Positions 17,941-27,988 of a stretch of DNA of 64,000 nt are shown piece after piece. Positions within the stretch are counted from its first letter, which is position 1. Each line of letters begins with the position of its first letter. A program made the position numbers and the translations under genes. Source of the DNA: Bacteroidota bacterium (GTDB taxonomy: Bacteria; Bacteroidota; Bacteroidia; Bacteroidales; UBA4417); contig JACAAZ010000002.1 of NCBI GenBank assembly GCA_013376995.1, positions 287,694-351,693 of the forward strand, in the 5' to 3' direction. Under the pieces are notes generated by a model. That model saw nothing but the letters and a program-made list of their open reading frames with translations. It ran no database searches and was not told the origin of the DNA.

Positions 17941-19842
17941 ATGCTGCTCAGCAAGACAATGAAACTAATTCAACGGGAAGAATATTACCTGCGGTTATCC
18001 TTGCTGATCCGCCAGGTAGCTGTTCTTGTTGTTTTGTTCCAGGTATGCAGGCTGATCTTTTTCATCATTAACTTCAACTTTTTCAATCCATTCAAATTCG
18101 AATATGAGGTCAACTCATTTTTTTATGGAACGCAATACGATTTATCAGCAATCATAAAGTACAACTGCCTTTATATTCTGTGTGTCCTTTTACCGGGTAC
18201 TACGTTGTTCAGAAAAACAAATTACCGTAAGTCAATAAATATCCTGTTTATTGGACTTAACACAGCTGCCCTGATTATTTCACTATCAGACTGTGAATAT
18301 TTCAAGTATGCCAATAAAAGGACGACTTATGAATTCATCTACTTTCTCAGGACAATGAACATGGAGCTGTTCAAGCTGATCCCGGTTTATTTGATCCAAT
18401 ATTGGTATTTGCTTATTCTTCTTCTTGCAATGCTTATTATCCTGGTTCGTTTCCGGTTTACCAAAAACCACTCCCAATCAGGAGAACTAAAGCAATCGAG
18501 TCCTTTTACAAGGATATTTTTCACTGTTTCGATGCTGATCCTGATGTTTTTCCTTTCCCGGGGATTCAGCAAATCGCCATTGCGATCTTCAGATTGTGAG
18601 CGAATTACACCTGTTGAATACAACGTATTGATTACAAATACACCCTTTGTGTTGATTGAATATCAATTATTGAATACTGGTGAATATAAAGGATTAGTGA
18701 ATTTGAAAATGATTGACCCGGAACGAAGCTATGCATCTTCCTCCCCTTTCAGGCCCCTGAATGTGGTGATTATCATCCTTGAAAGCTTTTCGAAAGAATA
18801 TATAGGAAGCCTGAATGGCAACCAGGGGGCTACGCCTTTTCTTGACTCACTGATACAACAAGGGTATCTATGCAGTTCTGCTTATGCTAATGGAAGAACT
18901 TCTTTACAGGCTTTGCCTGCAATACTTTGCGGTGAGCCTTCACTAGGAGAGGCCCCGTTAGTTTTAAAAACAGGCAGGATAAGGGACATGAATTCCATTG
19001 CCGAAATTCTGTCATCTAAAGGGTATGGAACCTCCTTTTTTTATGGAGCCAGGAATGGAAACCTGGGGATCAATAATTTTGCCAGGGACGCAGGTTTTCA
19101 ACACTATTACGGGATGGATGAATACAATTCTGGTGGAAAGGAAAGTGCCTGGGGCGTTTTTGATGATGAATTCCTCGGATTTGCTGCAAACACAATGAAA
19201 ACCTATCATAAGCCATTTTTAAGTTGTATTTTAACCCTTTCATCGCACAGCCCGTTTGAAATTCCCGGTAAGTACAAGGATAAATTCAAAGAACAACCGA
19301 ATCCCCAACTCAGAAGCATTGCTTATGCTGATTATTCCCTGGCTCAGTTTTTTCGGCAGGTGTCGCATTACTGCTGGTACTCAAATACGCTTTTTGTAAT
19401 ATCAGCTGACCATGCATCTTGTTCTTATTCATCAAGTTACAATACAAGAAATGGTGCTTATGCTATTCCAATCCTCTATTTTTGCCCTGGAGATTCCTTG
19501 TTAAAGGGTAAAAATCACCAGGTTACCCAACAATGTGATATTTTGCCATCAGTTTTAGACTATCTTCATTACCCCAAAACTTTTGAATCTGTCGGAAGCA
19601 GCATTTTCAGTCCAAAGGGCCAACATTTTGCTATCATGAAATTTCAGGATCAATTTCAGTATATTGATGATGAATTCATCCTTAACATGAGCGAGAATGG
19701 AAGCCTGACAAGCGCTTACAAAATGAAAGGTGGGAATATTTTCCCAGTTGATCTGACGGCTACAAATAACAAAAAGCAGGAGGCAGAAATCAGCAATGCG
19801 GAGGACAACCTGAAATCCGTAGTTAACTATTCATTAAGATAA
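17941..19842 (+). CDS. LTA synthase-family membrane sulfatase/phosphotransferase
   Basis: A 633-residue protein with about five N-terminal membrane helices (residues 15-230) and a periplasmic alkaline-phosphatase-superfamily domain. VVIIILESFSKEYIG provides the metal-binding Glu, and the catalytic Thr is probably the one in NGRTSLQALPAIL. FDDEF, LSSHSPFEIP and VISADHAS are the remaining conserved blocks. Gram-negative relatives of LtaS transfer phosphoglycerol or phosphoethanolamine from lipids to glycans, so a cell-envelope modification role is likely, with the donor and acceptor unknown. A small lipoprotein gene starts 20 bases after its stop. Confidence 0.88.
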   Translation: MLLSKTMKLIQREEYYLRLSLLIRQVAVLVVLFQVCRLIFFIINFNFFNPFKFEYEVNSFFYGTQYDLSAIIKYNCLYILCVLLPGTTLFRKTNYRKSINILFIGLNTAALIISLSDCEYFKYANKRTTYEFIYFLRTMNMELFKLIPVYLIQYWYLLILLLAMLIILVRFRFTKNHSQSGELKQSSPFTRIFFTVSMLILMFFLSRGFSKSPLRSSDCERITPVEYNVLITNTPFVLIEYQLLNTGEYKGLVNLKMIDPERSYASSSPFRPLNVVIIILESFSKEYIGSLNGNQGATPFLDSLIQQGYLCSSAYANGRTSLQALPAILCGEPSLGEAPLVLKTGRIRDMNSIAEILSSKGYGTSFFYGARNGNLGINNFARDAGFQHYYGMDEYNSGGKESAWGVFDDEFLGFAANTMKTYHKPFLSCILTLSSHSPFEIPGKYKDKFKEQPNPQLRSIAYADYSLAQFFRQVSHYCWYSNTLFVISADHASCSYSSSYNTRNGAYAIPILYFCPGDSLLKGKNHQVTQQCDILPSVLDYLHYPKTFESVGSSIFSPKGQHFAIMKFQDQFQYIDDEFILNMSENGSLTSAYKMKGGNIFPVDLTATNNKKQEAEISNAEDNLKSVVNYSLR

Positions 19843-19862
19843 ATATTAATAATTCTGTTTTT

Positions 19863-20462
19863 ATGAAAACCTGTGCTCTTATCCTGTTTGTTGCAACAGT
19901 TTTTACCGTTTTGTTTTCCGGTTGCAGAAACTGTTATCCATGCCTGGCCAGTGGTGAAAACTTTGATGTTCCCTATTATTTAGGCCAATCTGTCAAATTT
20001 AAAAATGATGTAGATTCGGCTCTGAGCCTGACCGGGTTTAATAGCGGGTATTTACCGCCGGATGAATATTGTGGAAGGATCGGTTCCGGTTCCTATGGTG
20101 CATGTAGAGGAGACAGGTTTAATGGTTTAACAAAGGGCCAGGATAGCCTGATCGTTAAAATTTATTGTGCAAGCGGCAGTGGGGATGATGTTGAGCAACC
20201 TGTCAGCCGGCAGGTGAGCGTACTTGAAGGATCAATAAGGATCATCAAAGGAGTTGCCTCAGCCTCCACATTGAACAGCGCAGTTTATAAAGTTGAAAGC
20301 TTGACAGTTAATGGCATTCAATATTCGAATGTCTATGAATACAGCAACGCCACGGCCGGTTTAAATCAATGCACAAATTTTGTTTTCAGCATGAACTACG
20401 GAGTACTGAAGTTTTCAGTCAAAAGAGATAATTCTATTGAAAATTGGGTGCTGGTACATTAG
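19863..20462 (+). CDS. Uncharacterised lipoprotein
   Basis: A 199-residue exported protein of unknown family. The signal peptide ends in a lipobox LFSGC near residue 20, followed by RNCYPC. The mature part holds several further cysteines (in YCGRIG, YGACRG, IYCAS and LNQC) that could form disulphides in the periplasm. It ends in a beta-rich region (VVEYSN-like strands, NYGVLKFSVKRDN). It lies 20 bases after the LTA-synthase-like gene on the same strand, so the two are probably co-transcribed. No function can be assigned. Confidence 0.7.
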   Translation: MKTCALILFVATVFTVLFSGCRNCYPCLASGENFDVPYYLGQSVKFKNDVDSALSLTGFNSGYLPPDEYCGRIGSGSYGACRGDRFNGLTKGQDSLIVKIYCASGSGDDVEQPVSRQVSVLEGSIRIIKGVASASTLNSAVYKVESLTVNGIQYSNVYEYSNATAGLNQCTNFVFSMNYGVLKFSVKRDNSIENWVLVH

Positions 20463-20595
20463 TGCTCCCTCTCTTCTCTTCCCGCCCACCAGTCACACTC
20501 CTCGCTATGCTTTTCGTGAAATGTCCTTCACGTTATGCCCATTGCTCTAAGCTCTCTGAAAGTGAATGATCAGCCTGAGATGGAAATGAATATCA

Positions 20596-20682
20596 AATGA
20601 CCATTTAATGACGATTTAATGACGATTTAATGACCATCGAATGATCCGTCAGTTGACGGAAATGACTATTGAATGACTCCCA
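20596..20682 (+). repeat. 11-bp-period direct repeat array upstream of tyrS
   Basis: Consecutive units AATGACCATTT, AATGACGATTT, AATGACGATTT, AATGACCATCG and AATGATCCGTC occupy 20596-20650. After one degenerate unit, AATGACTATTG and AATGACTCC follow. The period is 11 bases, close to one helical turn. It lies between the lipoprotein gene and the tyrS promoter. Confidence 0.8.
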
Positions 20683-20746
20683 CATCCCCCTCCGCCCCCA
20701 GCACTCCGCCCTCGCGCACCATACACATCTTTCCTCCCTTTTTCCT

Positions 20747-20754
20747 ACCTTTGC
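20747..20754 (+). promoter_or_regulatory. Bacteroidota-type -7 box for tyrS (TACCTTTG)
   Basis: TACCTTTG fits TAnnTTTG and lies 18 bases before the tyrS ATG, implying a short leader. The pyrimidine-rich stretch upstream has no perfect TTTG -33 element. Confidence 0.5.
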
Positions 20755-20772
20755 TTTCCTAATCCGATTGTT

Positions 20773-22050
20773 ATGAATTTTGTTGATGAGCTTCGATGGC
20801 GCGGCATGATACACGATTGTATGCCCGGAACTTCTGAAATGCTGGCCGAAGGTATGGCTACCGCTTATGTTGGTATCGATCCGACTGCTGACTCCCTTCA
20901 TATTGGTCACCTTGTTGGCATCATGATGCTGAAACATTTCCAGATGGCAGGTCACAGGCCACTGGCACTGGTTGGTGGAGCCACCGGTATGATAGGTGAC
21001 CCATCGGGTAAAAGCGAGGAGCGGAATCTATTATCTGAAGAAATTTTACGTCATAACCAGGACTGTATTCGTACCCAGCTCCTTCGTTTCCTCGATTTTG
21101 ACACAACCCTTCCCAATGCAGCCGGGATTGTGAACAATTACGACTGGATGAAAGGCTTTTCATTCCTGGGATTCCTGAGGGAAGTAGGCAAGCATTTGTC
21201 TGTTAACTACATGATGGCCAAAGATTCTGTCCAGAAAAGACTGGAAACAGGTATTTCCTTTACAGAATTCACCTACCAGCTTGTCCAGGGTTATGATTTC
21301 CTCTACCTCTACGAGCATGAGAATTGCCGTTTACAAATGGGTGGCAGCGATCAATGGGGAAATATTACCACAGGTACGGAATTAATTCGCAGGAAAACCG
21401 GTGGTGAAGCCTTTGCCCTTACCTGCCCGCTGATTACAAAAGCCGATGGCGGCAAATTCGGGAAAACTGAAAAGGGAAATATCTGGCTGGATCCTGAAAA
21501 GACTTCACCTTACGCCTTCTACCAGTTCTGGTTGAATTGCTCTGATGAGGATACCAAGAAATACATCCGGATCTTTACCCTTTTCAGCAAGGAAGAAATT
21601 GAAGCCATGGAGGCAGAACAGGATGCAGCGCCGCATCTCCGCATCCTCCAGAAGGCCCTTGCAAAAGATCTGACGATCCGGGTTCATGGTGAAATGGAAT
21701 ACAACCAGGCTGTTGAGGCTTCAGAAATATTGTTTGGAAAAGGTACAACGGAAACCCTGCATCACCTGGATGAAAAGACCCTGTTGAATGTATTTGAAGG
21801 TGTTCCCCAGTTTGATATCAGTCGTGCTGATCTTGGAGCCGGGATTGGCCTGGTGGATTTCCTGGCAGATAAGACTGCTGTTTTTCCTTCGAAGGGAGAA
21901 GCCCGTCGTATGCTTAAGGATGGAGGTGTTATGATCAATAAGGAGAAAGTGGCAGAAGAATTCATAGTTACACCTGCGGCCCTGCTCAATAACCGGTATA
22001 TTCTTGTTCAGAAAGGGAAGAAAAATTACTACCTTGTAATTGCCCAATAA
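20773..22050 (+). CDS. tyrS: Tyrosyl-tRNA synthetase
   Basis: A 425-residue class I aminoacyl-tRNA synthetase that charges tRNA-Tyr. The N terminus has [14 protein letters not shown] with the HIGH motif at residues 43-46. Tyrosine-pocket blocks are [21 protein letters not shown] in pieces and [16 protein letters not shown], where KFGKT replaces KMSKS (about residue 235), as in bacterial TyrRS. The C-terminal ~70 residues (about 355-425) form an S4 RNA-binding domain ([18 protein letters not shown]). The start is supported by the -7 box 18 bases upstream. The length is normal for the family. Confidence 0.97.
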   Translation: MNFVDELRWRGMIHDCMPGTSEMLAEGMATAYVGIDPTADSLHIGHLVGIMMLKHFQMAGHRPLALVGGATGMIGDPSGKSEERNLLSEEILRHNQDCIRTQLLRFLDFDTTLPNAAGIVNNYDWMKGFSFLGFLREVGKHLSVNYMMAKDSVQKRLETGISFTEFTYQLVQGYDFLYLYEHENCRLQMGGSDQWGNITTGTELIRRKTGGEAFALTCPLITKADGGKFGKTEKGNIWLDPEKTSPYAFYQFWLNCSDEDTKKYIRIFTLFSKEEIEAMEAEQDAAPHLRILQKALAKDLTIRVHGEMEYNQAVEASEILFGKGTTETLHHLDEKTLLNVFEGVPQFDISRADLGAGIGLVDFLADKTAVFPSKGEARRMLKDGGVMINKEKVAEEFIVTPAALLNNRYILVQKGKKNYYLVIAQ

Positions 22051-22279
22051 ATTAGGAAAACAAGGATGATTGATGGGGTTCTTACTTCCAGGAACTCCGG
22101 CAGTTTGCTTTATTTCGAATTTTAGCAAAATAATTCTGATCAGTGCCCCCCTTTTCCCTACCAGGGAACAATTCAGGCATTCCCTATGAATAATTGAGAA
22201 TTTTCTTACATCCTACCTGAGATGTCTATAACTTTGTTATCAATTACCAGTTCCCTTTCACTCATATATAATATTCCTC

Positions 22280-25200
22280 ATGATGAAAATCTACCAAGCA
22301 TTTATTCCTTTCATGCTGGCTTTAGTTATGTATTCGATGCCGACAAGGTCATTCGCACAATGGAACACCAACACATCTGTTAACCTGGAAATATCAGGCC
22401 TGGAAGTTGCAGATATGCAATCTGCACCAACCTCTGACGGTAAAATCTGGATTGCTTTCTATACCCCCAATGCCAGCAACTATGACATGAGGGCGCAATT
22501 GATTGATGCTGACGGGAATAAATTACTGGGCCCTAACGGAATGCTTGTCAGCAGCCAGCCTACGGGGACAGCAACATTTGTTTTCAATGTTTGTACCGAC
22601 CTTAATAATAATCTTGTTATTGGTTGCCAGGATGAAAGATCCGGTGATATGCAGGCTGTTATGTACAAGATTTCACAGGCCGGGACCCAGATGTGGGGTG
22701 CAAATGGTATTGTCCTTGGTGGTGGCCTTGCTCCTTACCCGGCAGCCCTTACCAACGGCGAGGTTGTTGTTTGCTGGAATGAAACAGTAAGTAACACCCT
22801 CAAACTTCAGAAAATTACCAATGGCGGCACTCTGGCCTGGGGAAGTGCAATATCAATTTTGGTTGGTGCCAGTACTACTACCCGCGGACAGATTATCGGT
22901 AACCTGAATGATAAATTCACGGTTGTTTATCAGAAGAATTCCGGTGGAATGTCAACCACCCTCTATTCGCAGATGTTCAGCAGCTCAGGTACGGCTCTTT
23001 ACGCACCGCTGAATATTGCTACCCAGACTACGGCTGCTTACCGGTACTATTCCCTTCTTGCCGATGGTGACACCACCTATTACGGATACTATGCATCACC
23101 AGGTTTACGTTTCAATTCCTTCCTTCAGCGTATAAATCCGGGCGGGACCATACCTTGGGGAATTAATGGTTCCAATTTCAATACCAGTACTTCCGGTACA
23201 GATAGTTACCAGATGGAAACCCGTATCGGGTTCCAACCGGGCTCTAATTACGTATGGTCTGTTTGTACGTTCAGCGATCCCAACCAGGTGGTTTACGGAG
23301 TATATATCCAGAAGTTTAATAAAGTAAGCGGTGCCAGGATGTTTACTGACCTGGGTAAAATAGTATATCCGATAAGCAGCAGTATGGATACACAGGCTGG
23401 AAACATGGTTGTGGTTGATGATAATCCTATGTTCATGTCGTATGATCAGAATTATAAAATCTATGCAACCCGTCTTGATGCTAACGGGAACTTTGCATGG
23501 CCAGGTAACCGCGTTGAAATCAGTTCTACAACGGTATCAATGGCTAATGCTAAGGGACGGTACGGCTTCACGGCTGCCGGGCCTAACAAATGTGCAGGTG
23601 CATGGACCGAAAATCGCGGATCAGGTGAAATGGGTTATGCACAGGGCGTTTCCATAGGTGGGCTGATTGGGCTAGATGTTGCCACACAGGGCGGTGTTCC
23701 TGCTACAATTACCACCAGTGCCGGTACCCTCCAGATGGTTGCAACAGTCTATCCTTCCTCCGCTAATCAAAACGTTACCTGGAGTATTGTCCCGGGTACC
23801 GGAGCCGCAACTATAAACACCTCTGGCCTGGTTTCAGCTCTTTTTAACGGAACAGTCTATGCAAAAGCAGTCTCCGTTCAGGACCCAACCATGATGGACT
23901 CCCTTCTTATCACCATTTCAAATCAGGTGCCGGTATTGGCTACCGTGATTACGCAACCGGCAACGGCAATTTCATTGACGGGAGCTACACTTCATGGTAC
24001 TGTCAATGCAAACAACTGGAACAGCACTATAACTTTTGAATGGGGACTGACCAATACTTATGGCAATGTTGCAACCGGAACACCTTCACAGGCAACCGGA
24101 AATACCAGCACACTTACCCTTGCCAGCCTTGGCTCTCTTGCTTCAGGTACAACATACCATTACAGGTGCGTAGCCAACAATGCAGCAGGTATCTCCTATG
24201 GACAGGATCTTACATTTACCACCCTGTGCCTTCTTGCAGGCACAATTGGCTCTATTTCCGGCCCTGCAACAGTTTGTGCAACTTCAACAGGTAATGTATA
24301 TACAATCCCTGCATACCCGGCTGCTACATCCTATGTCTGGACAGTTCCGACCGGCGCTACTATAACTGCCGGTAACAATACCAATTCCATTACGGTTTCC
24401 TATGCTATCAATGCTCAATCGGGTAATTTTACCGTATATGCAACCGATGGTACCTGTATAAGCTTAACTTCACAGCCTTTTGCTGTTACGGTAAATCCTG
24501 TACCTGTTCAGGCTGGACCTATTTCCGGAATACAAGGATTGTGTGAAGGAACCATGGGTGTTCAATATTCTATCCCTCCAATGCCCGGGGTTTCAAACTT
24601 TTTGTGGACTGTTCCAACCGGGGCCGTTATCGCTTCGGGCCAGGGTACAACAAGCATTGTAGTTGACTTCCCGGCAGGCGCTGTATCGGGGAATATTACG
24701 GTTTACGGGACCAATGATTGCGGAACCGGAGCCGGTTCAGTTCCATTGCCCATTGATATCTACCCCCTGCCTCTTACCCCGGGTGCCATCAGCGGCCCGG
24801 ATCATATTTGTGCTGAAGCAGGCAACGTTCAGTATTCCGTGCCTGCAGTAACAAATGCTTTCGGTTATGTTTGGGCGTTACCCTCCGGAGCTACCATCAC
24901 TGCCGGGAGCAATACCAACCAAATAACGGTTCATTATGCAGCTAATGCTATATCCGGGAATATTACCGTATATGGAACAAACGGTAACTGTTTGGGTGCT
25001 ACTTCTGCTCCGCTTGCTGTCACAGTAAATCCAACACCGGCTACACCCGTAATTACACAGAATGGAGATACCCTCACCAGCAGTGCCAATACCGGTAACC
25101 AGTGGTATGTTGATGGAACCCTTATCCCGGGTGCAACCGGCAGACAACACGTAGCTGTAATTGCCGGGAATTATACTGTAGTCGTTACTCTGAGCGGATG

Positions 25201-25516
25201 CAGTTCAGCCCCTTCAGCAGGGCTCTATGTTTTACCCGTTGGGCTTTCGGAAATGAATGCAACCAGTCAGTGGAAAATTTATCCGAATCCTTCTAATGGC
25301 CGGTTTACGCTAGAATTGAGCAGCAAGAAAGTCTTTTCAGGCTCCATCAGAATTTATAACAAGCTCGGGTTGCTGGTTTATGAGAATACAGGCATTCGCT
25401 CTGAAGGCACCCCGACAATCCCGATTGACCTGAAATCTGCTCCTGCAGGAGTTTACCTGGTGGTGATCAATAATGGAGAAGGCATAATGTCGGGGAAAAT
25501 AAACATCGTTCATTAA
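22280..25516 (+). CDS. Large T9SS-secreted protein with Ig/Fn3/PKD-like domains
   Basis: A 1078-residue surface or secreted protein. Signal peptide residues 1-27 end SFAQ. Residues 30-460 form a repetitive beta-propeller-like region with recurring W-G-NG-x-V patterns. Next come a Big_2-like bacterial Ig domain (about 475-545) and an Fn3-like domain (about 550-645, SGTTYHYRCVANNAAG). Three PKD-like domains (about 655-735, 740-822, 825-915) repeat the scheme GPxxxC...VWTVPTGAxI..G..T..I.V.Y. The C terminus (about 990-1078) is a T9SS type A sorting domain with WKIYPNPSNGRFTLEL. It is probably an adhesin or scaffold; no enzyme motif is seen. A second in-frame ATG lies 3 bases downstream of the chosen one. 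Confidence 0.85.
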   Translation: MMKIYQAFIPFMLALVMYSMPTRSFAQWNTNTSVNLEISGLEVADMQSAPTSDGKIWIAFYTPNASNYDMRAQLIDADGNKLLGPNGMLVSSQPTGTATFVFNVCTDLNNNLVIGCQDERSGDMQAVMYKISQAGTQMWGANGIVLGGGLAPYPAALTNGEVVVCWNETVSNTLKLQKITNGGTLAWGSAISILVGASTTTRGQIIGNLNDKFTVVYQKNSGGMSTTLYSQMFSSSGTALYAPLNIATQTTAAYRYYSLLADGDTTYYGYYASPGLRFNSFLQRINPGGTIPWGINGSNFNTSTSGTDSYQMETRIGFQPGSNYVWSVCTFSDPNQVVYGVYIQKFNKVSGARMFTDLGKIVYPISSSMDTQAGNMVVVDDNPMFMSYDQNYKIYATRLDANGNFAWPGNRVEISSTTVSMANAKGRYGFTAAGPNKCAGAWTENRGSGEMGYAQGVSIGGLIGLDVATQGGVPATITTSAGTLQMVATVYPSSANQNVTWSIVPGTGAATINTSGLVSALFNGTVYAKAVSVQDPTMMDSLLITISNQVPVLATVITQPATAISLTGATLHGTVNANNWNSTITFEWGLTNTYGNVATGTPSQATGNTSTLTLASLGSLASGTTYHYRCVANNAAGISYGQDLTFTTLCLLAGTIGSISGPATVCATSTGNVYTIPAYPAATSYVWTVPTGATITAGNNTNSITVSYAINAQSGNFTVYATDGTCISLTSQPFAVTVNPVPVQAGPISGIQGLCEGTMGVQYSIPPMPGVSNFLWTVPTGAVIASGQGTTSIVVDFPAGAVSGNITVYGTNDCGTGAGSVPLPIDIYPLPLTPGAISGPDHICAEAGNVQYSVPAVTNAFGYVWALPSGATITAGSNTNQITVHYAANAISGNITVYGTNGNCLGATSAPLAVTVNPTPATPVITQNGDTLTSSANTGNQWYVDGTLIPGATGRQHVAVIAGNYTVVVTLSGCSSAPSAGLYVLPVGLSEMNATSQWKIYPNPSNGRFTLELSSKKVFSGSIRIYNKLGLLVYENTGIRSEGTPTIPIDLKSAPAGVYLVVINNGEGIMSGKINIVH

Positions 25517-25570
25517 CGAGGTGAGGTTGAGGGTGATTTCATGCCCTTTTTCATCGTTAACTTAAAATAA

Positions 25571-25603
25571 AAAAACACCGGTGATCTGCCGGTGCTTTTT
25601 TTA
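25571..25603. terminator. Bidirectional terminator between convergent genes
   Basis: CACCGG (25576-25581) and CCGGTG (25589-25594) form a stem with a 7-base loop. An A-run lies upstream and a T-run downstream, so the hairpin works on both strands for the large T9SS gene and the converging M2 peptidase gene. Confidence 0.88.
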
Positions 25604-25621
25604 TATACTAAATGCTTCTTA

Positions 25622-27304
25622 TTATTTCACAAACTGCTCAGCATAGTATTTAGCTGTCAGTTTTTCACCAGTTGCTTTTTCGATCATTTGATTCCAGCTC
25701 CATTTAGCACCAGGCATAAATACATTTTCTTTCAGGTATTTGCCTACTTCCGGTTTGCCAAAATAGCTTTGTTTGAAGTTGTCAGATTTCAGAACCGTTG
25801 CAGAAATGTAATGATTCAGCTGGGAAGCAAGCAATTCACCAAGCAGGTAATTGTGATAATAGCATGGAGAAGTTGCTATGTGGATCTTGGATGCCCAGTC
25901 AGGCTGGTTACGTCCTTCAGGCCGTTTGATCATCTGGTACTTTTCTACCAGGTCCCACCAGAGTTTATTCAGATCCTGGTCAGGATTTTCATAAAGTCCT
26001 TTTTCAAACCTGTACATTACCTGTGCCCAGCGGCTGAAAGTAAGCTGTTCGAGGCGCAGCACCTTGAAGCTTTCATCGGCAATTGCTTTGGCATCAGCAT
26101 CAGTTGTGAGCTTCATGTCGAGAAGGTATTGAGGGTTCTTGGCCATTCTTCCAAAGAACATGGCGATAGCTTCAGTGGTGAAAGTATGTGCAGGATTGCG
26201 TAAAGAAAATGGGAGGGTGGAATCGATGTACTTATCGTAGTTAGCATGGCCGAATTCGTGGAGCATGGTACTCATCCAGCTTTCATTGGACTTGATATTG
26301 CAGAGCACCCTTACATCTCCCTTATTATCTATGTCGATGCAATAGGCATGCTGGTTCTTTCCAGGTTTTTCATACAAATCACTCTTCTTGATCATTTCGG
26401 AAATATCCAGCCCGATGCTCTTGTAATAATCTGTTACAAGCTGTTCAATGTTTTTGTCCTTGTAGTATTTATCAAGTTCCACATTATAAATGGCAGGAGC
26501 TTCCTGGAAGAAGCGGTTCTGGTAATGCCAGGGCATCAACTCTTCCTTCTTGATATTGTCGCGTTTAGCAAGGTAAGTGTCAATCTCATCCTTTAAACCT
26601 TTGAAAGCATCACGGGTGAGGTTGTCCAGTTCGTCAAACAGGTCACTGATCTCTTTGGGATCCTGTTCGCTCAGCTTCAGACTCATCTCATGGTAATTAT
26701 TGAAGCCAAGCTGCTTTGCGATCTCATTGCGCTTTTTAACAAGGTTGCGGATATCTTCTGCAACTACCGGCCCAATGGCTTTGTGGCCTTCCCAGGCTTT
26801 CTTCAGCTCATCTGAATTGGTAGATTTCTTCAGAACATCTTCCACATCATTGTCGGTAAGTTTTTTGCCGTCAACCTCAGCCCTGAAATTCGAATATTTC
26901 TGCTCGATGGCTGTCTGCATTTTGATTACCTCATTCAGCAAGCTGGTATCCACCTGGTTACTGAGGTAGCTATTGTACAGCACTTCCATCTGGCGCTTCA
27001 TCAGATCATCGGTGATGACACCCGATTCTTTGATCTTCTTGAGAACTGCAAAATCTTCCTTGTTTGCATAGACTTTTGTCAGCTCAATGTTCAGGTCTTC
27101 CGACTTTTTCCAGTCTTCAGCTTTGCCGCTGATAGATGCGTTCCAATAAGCGAGGTTCGATTCCTTCTGCAGGGGTTGTACTACAGAATCATACTTGGCA
27201 ATAAATGCCTTCAGGTCTTTCTCCATTTGTTCCTTGTTGTTTTTGCAGCTGCTCACCACTACTAAGAGGGCCAGCATTGCCATGAGCACTTTTAACGGTT
27301 TCAT
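25622..27304 (-). CDS. M2-family-like zinc metallopeptidase lipoprotein
   Basis: A 560-residue exported lipoprotein with a lipobox VSSC at residues 17-20. The active site is His349-Glu-Phe-Gly-His353, with Glu378 in FTTEAIAMFFGRM as the third zinc ligand. YHNYLLGELLASQL near the C terminus matches the substrate-cleft helix of angiotensin-converting-enzyme-like M2 and related M3/M32 peptidases. The N-terminal half is helical and highly charged. It probably acts as a periplasmic dipeptidyl carboxypeptidase or oligopeptidase. It shares overall design with the peptidase at 8.0-10.1 kb, though the sequences differ greatly outside HEFGH. Confidence 0.85.
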   Translation of the reverse strand: MKPLKVLMAMLALLVVVSSCKNNKEQMEKDLKAFIAKYDSVVQPLQKESNLAYWNASISGKAEDWKKSEDLNIELTKVYANKEDFAVLKKIKESGVITDDLMKRQMEVLYNSYLSNQVDTSLLNEVIKMQTAIEQKYSNFRAEVDGKKLTDNDVEDVLKKSTNSDELKKAWEGHKAIGPVVAEDIRNLVKKRNEIAKQLGFNNYHEMSLKLSEQDPKEISDLFDELDNLTRDAFKGLKDEIDTYLAKRDNIKKEELMPWHYQNRFFQEAPAIYNVELDKYYKDKNIEQLVTDYYKSIGLDISEMIKKSDLYEKPGKNQHAYCIDIDNKGDVRVLCNIKSNESWMSTMLHEFGHANYDKYIDSTLPFSLRNPAHTFTTEAIAMFFGRMAKNPQYLLDMKLTTDADAKAIADESFKVLRLEQLTFSRWAQVMYRFEKGLYENPDQDLNKLWWDLVEKYQMIKRPEGRNQPDWASKIHIATSPCYYHNYLLGELLASQLNHYISATVLKSDNFKQSYFGKPEVGKYLKENVFMPGAKWSWNQMIEKATGEKLTAKYYAEQFVK

Positions 27305-27366
27305 AGGTTGTTTGTTTGAGATGATATCTTAAAGAGGTTTAGGAAATCTGCAAATTTTGTCTGGAA

Positions 27367-27686
27367 TTACAAATTTTTATTTCTCCTGGCATCAATTATC
27401 TTATTTTCAGGATCTTGTCTGCAATCCCAGATCATTATGATTAAGATCAATTTTTCAAAGGACTCATAGATTATTTGATAATCACCAGTAATCAAAGCCC
27501 TGATATCCGGATCATCTGTTTTGATGCCAAGAAAGGGGTTTTTGGAAAGTAGCCTGATGCTGCTGTTAATTTTGGGAAAAAGTTTCTTGCTGTATGCCGG
27601 ACTACTATTCCTGGTGAGATAGAATTGCAGAATGTCGAATAATCTTGTTTTGCCTCAAAAGACCATTCTACTTTGATCCGAGCCAT
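27367..27686 (-). pseudogene. Frameshifted RelE/ParE-family toxin gene
   Basis: The start (MARIKVEWSFEAKQDYS) is a typical RelE/ParE toxin N terminus. After about 17 codons the frame must shift by one base, near 27634-27637, to continue as DILQFYLTRNSSPAYSKKLF and then PFLGIKTDDPDIRALITGDY and IIYESFEKLILIIMIWDCRQ, reaching a TAA at 27367-27369. The shifted frame restores the full family pattern, including the C-terminal WDCRQDP-type strand. One base is missing relative to an intact gene, so the toxin is inactivated or there is a sequence error. Its start overlaps the end of the antitoxin gene by 19 bases. Confidence 0.85.
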
Positions 27687-27904
27687 AGATTTATTTCTTT
27701 TTGTAAGTCATCGTGCGAGAAAGTCTGTCCGTTGATCAGTTGTTTTCTGCCCAACTGGACTCTTTCTTTCTGATAATCAGACAGCTTATAAACTTCCTTT
27801 TCTGCTATAGAATCCACAAGCGTTTTAATAGCCTGCAGGAAAGCAGCGTCATTGATATTTGCCAGCTGATGGATTATCTTTTCCCTGAGTTCAACAGTAC
27901 TCAT
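27668..27904 (-). CDS. Antitoxin of a RelE/ParE-type module
   Basis: A 78-residue small protein with a helical N terminus (MSTVELREKIIHQLANI) and a C-terminal toxin-wrapping segment (GRKQLINGQTFSHDDLQKEI) typical of Bacteroidota addiction-module antitoxins. It would neutralise the RelE/ParE-like toxin encoded just downstream. The toxin gene begins inside its last codons, the usual antitoxin-first order. Because the toxin frame is broken, this antitoxin may be a relic or may still counter related toxins. Confidence 0.75.
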   Translation of the reverse strand: MSTVELREKIIHQLANINDAAFLQAIKTLVDSIAEKEVYKLSDYQKERVQLGRKQLINGQTFSHDDLQKEINLWLGSK

Positions 27905-27988
27905 GTTGGATAGTTTTATGTAAAATTAAGACTTTCTTCAGTCATTCTGACAGAAAAAATTTCGCTGAAAAGGCTTGATACATATGGC

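Noticed and set aside
25592-26203. 203-codon open frame antisense to the M2-like peptidase
   Set aside because: It is cysteine- and phenylalanine-rich, has no family match and overlaps the well-supported HEFGH peptidase.
27492-27686. Intact 64-residue protein downstream of the antitoxin
   Set aside because: Only its first ~17 residues look like a protein family; the remainder is a frameshifted reading of a RelE/ParE toxin.
27367-27686. Programmed ribosomal frameshift in the toxin
   Set aside because: The shift point (GATTATTCGACATT) contains no slippery heptamer and no obvious downstream stimulatory structure.
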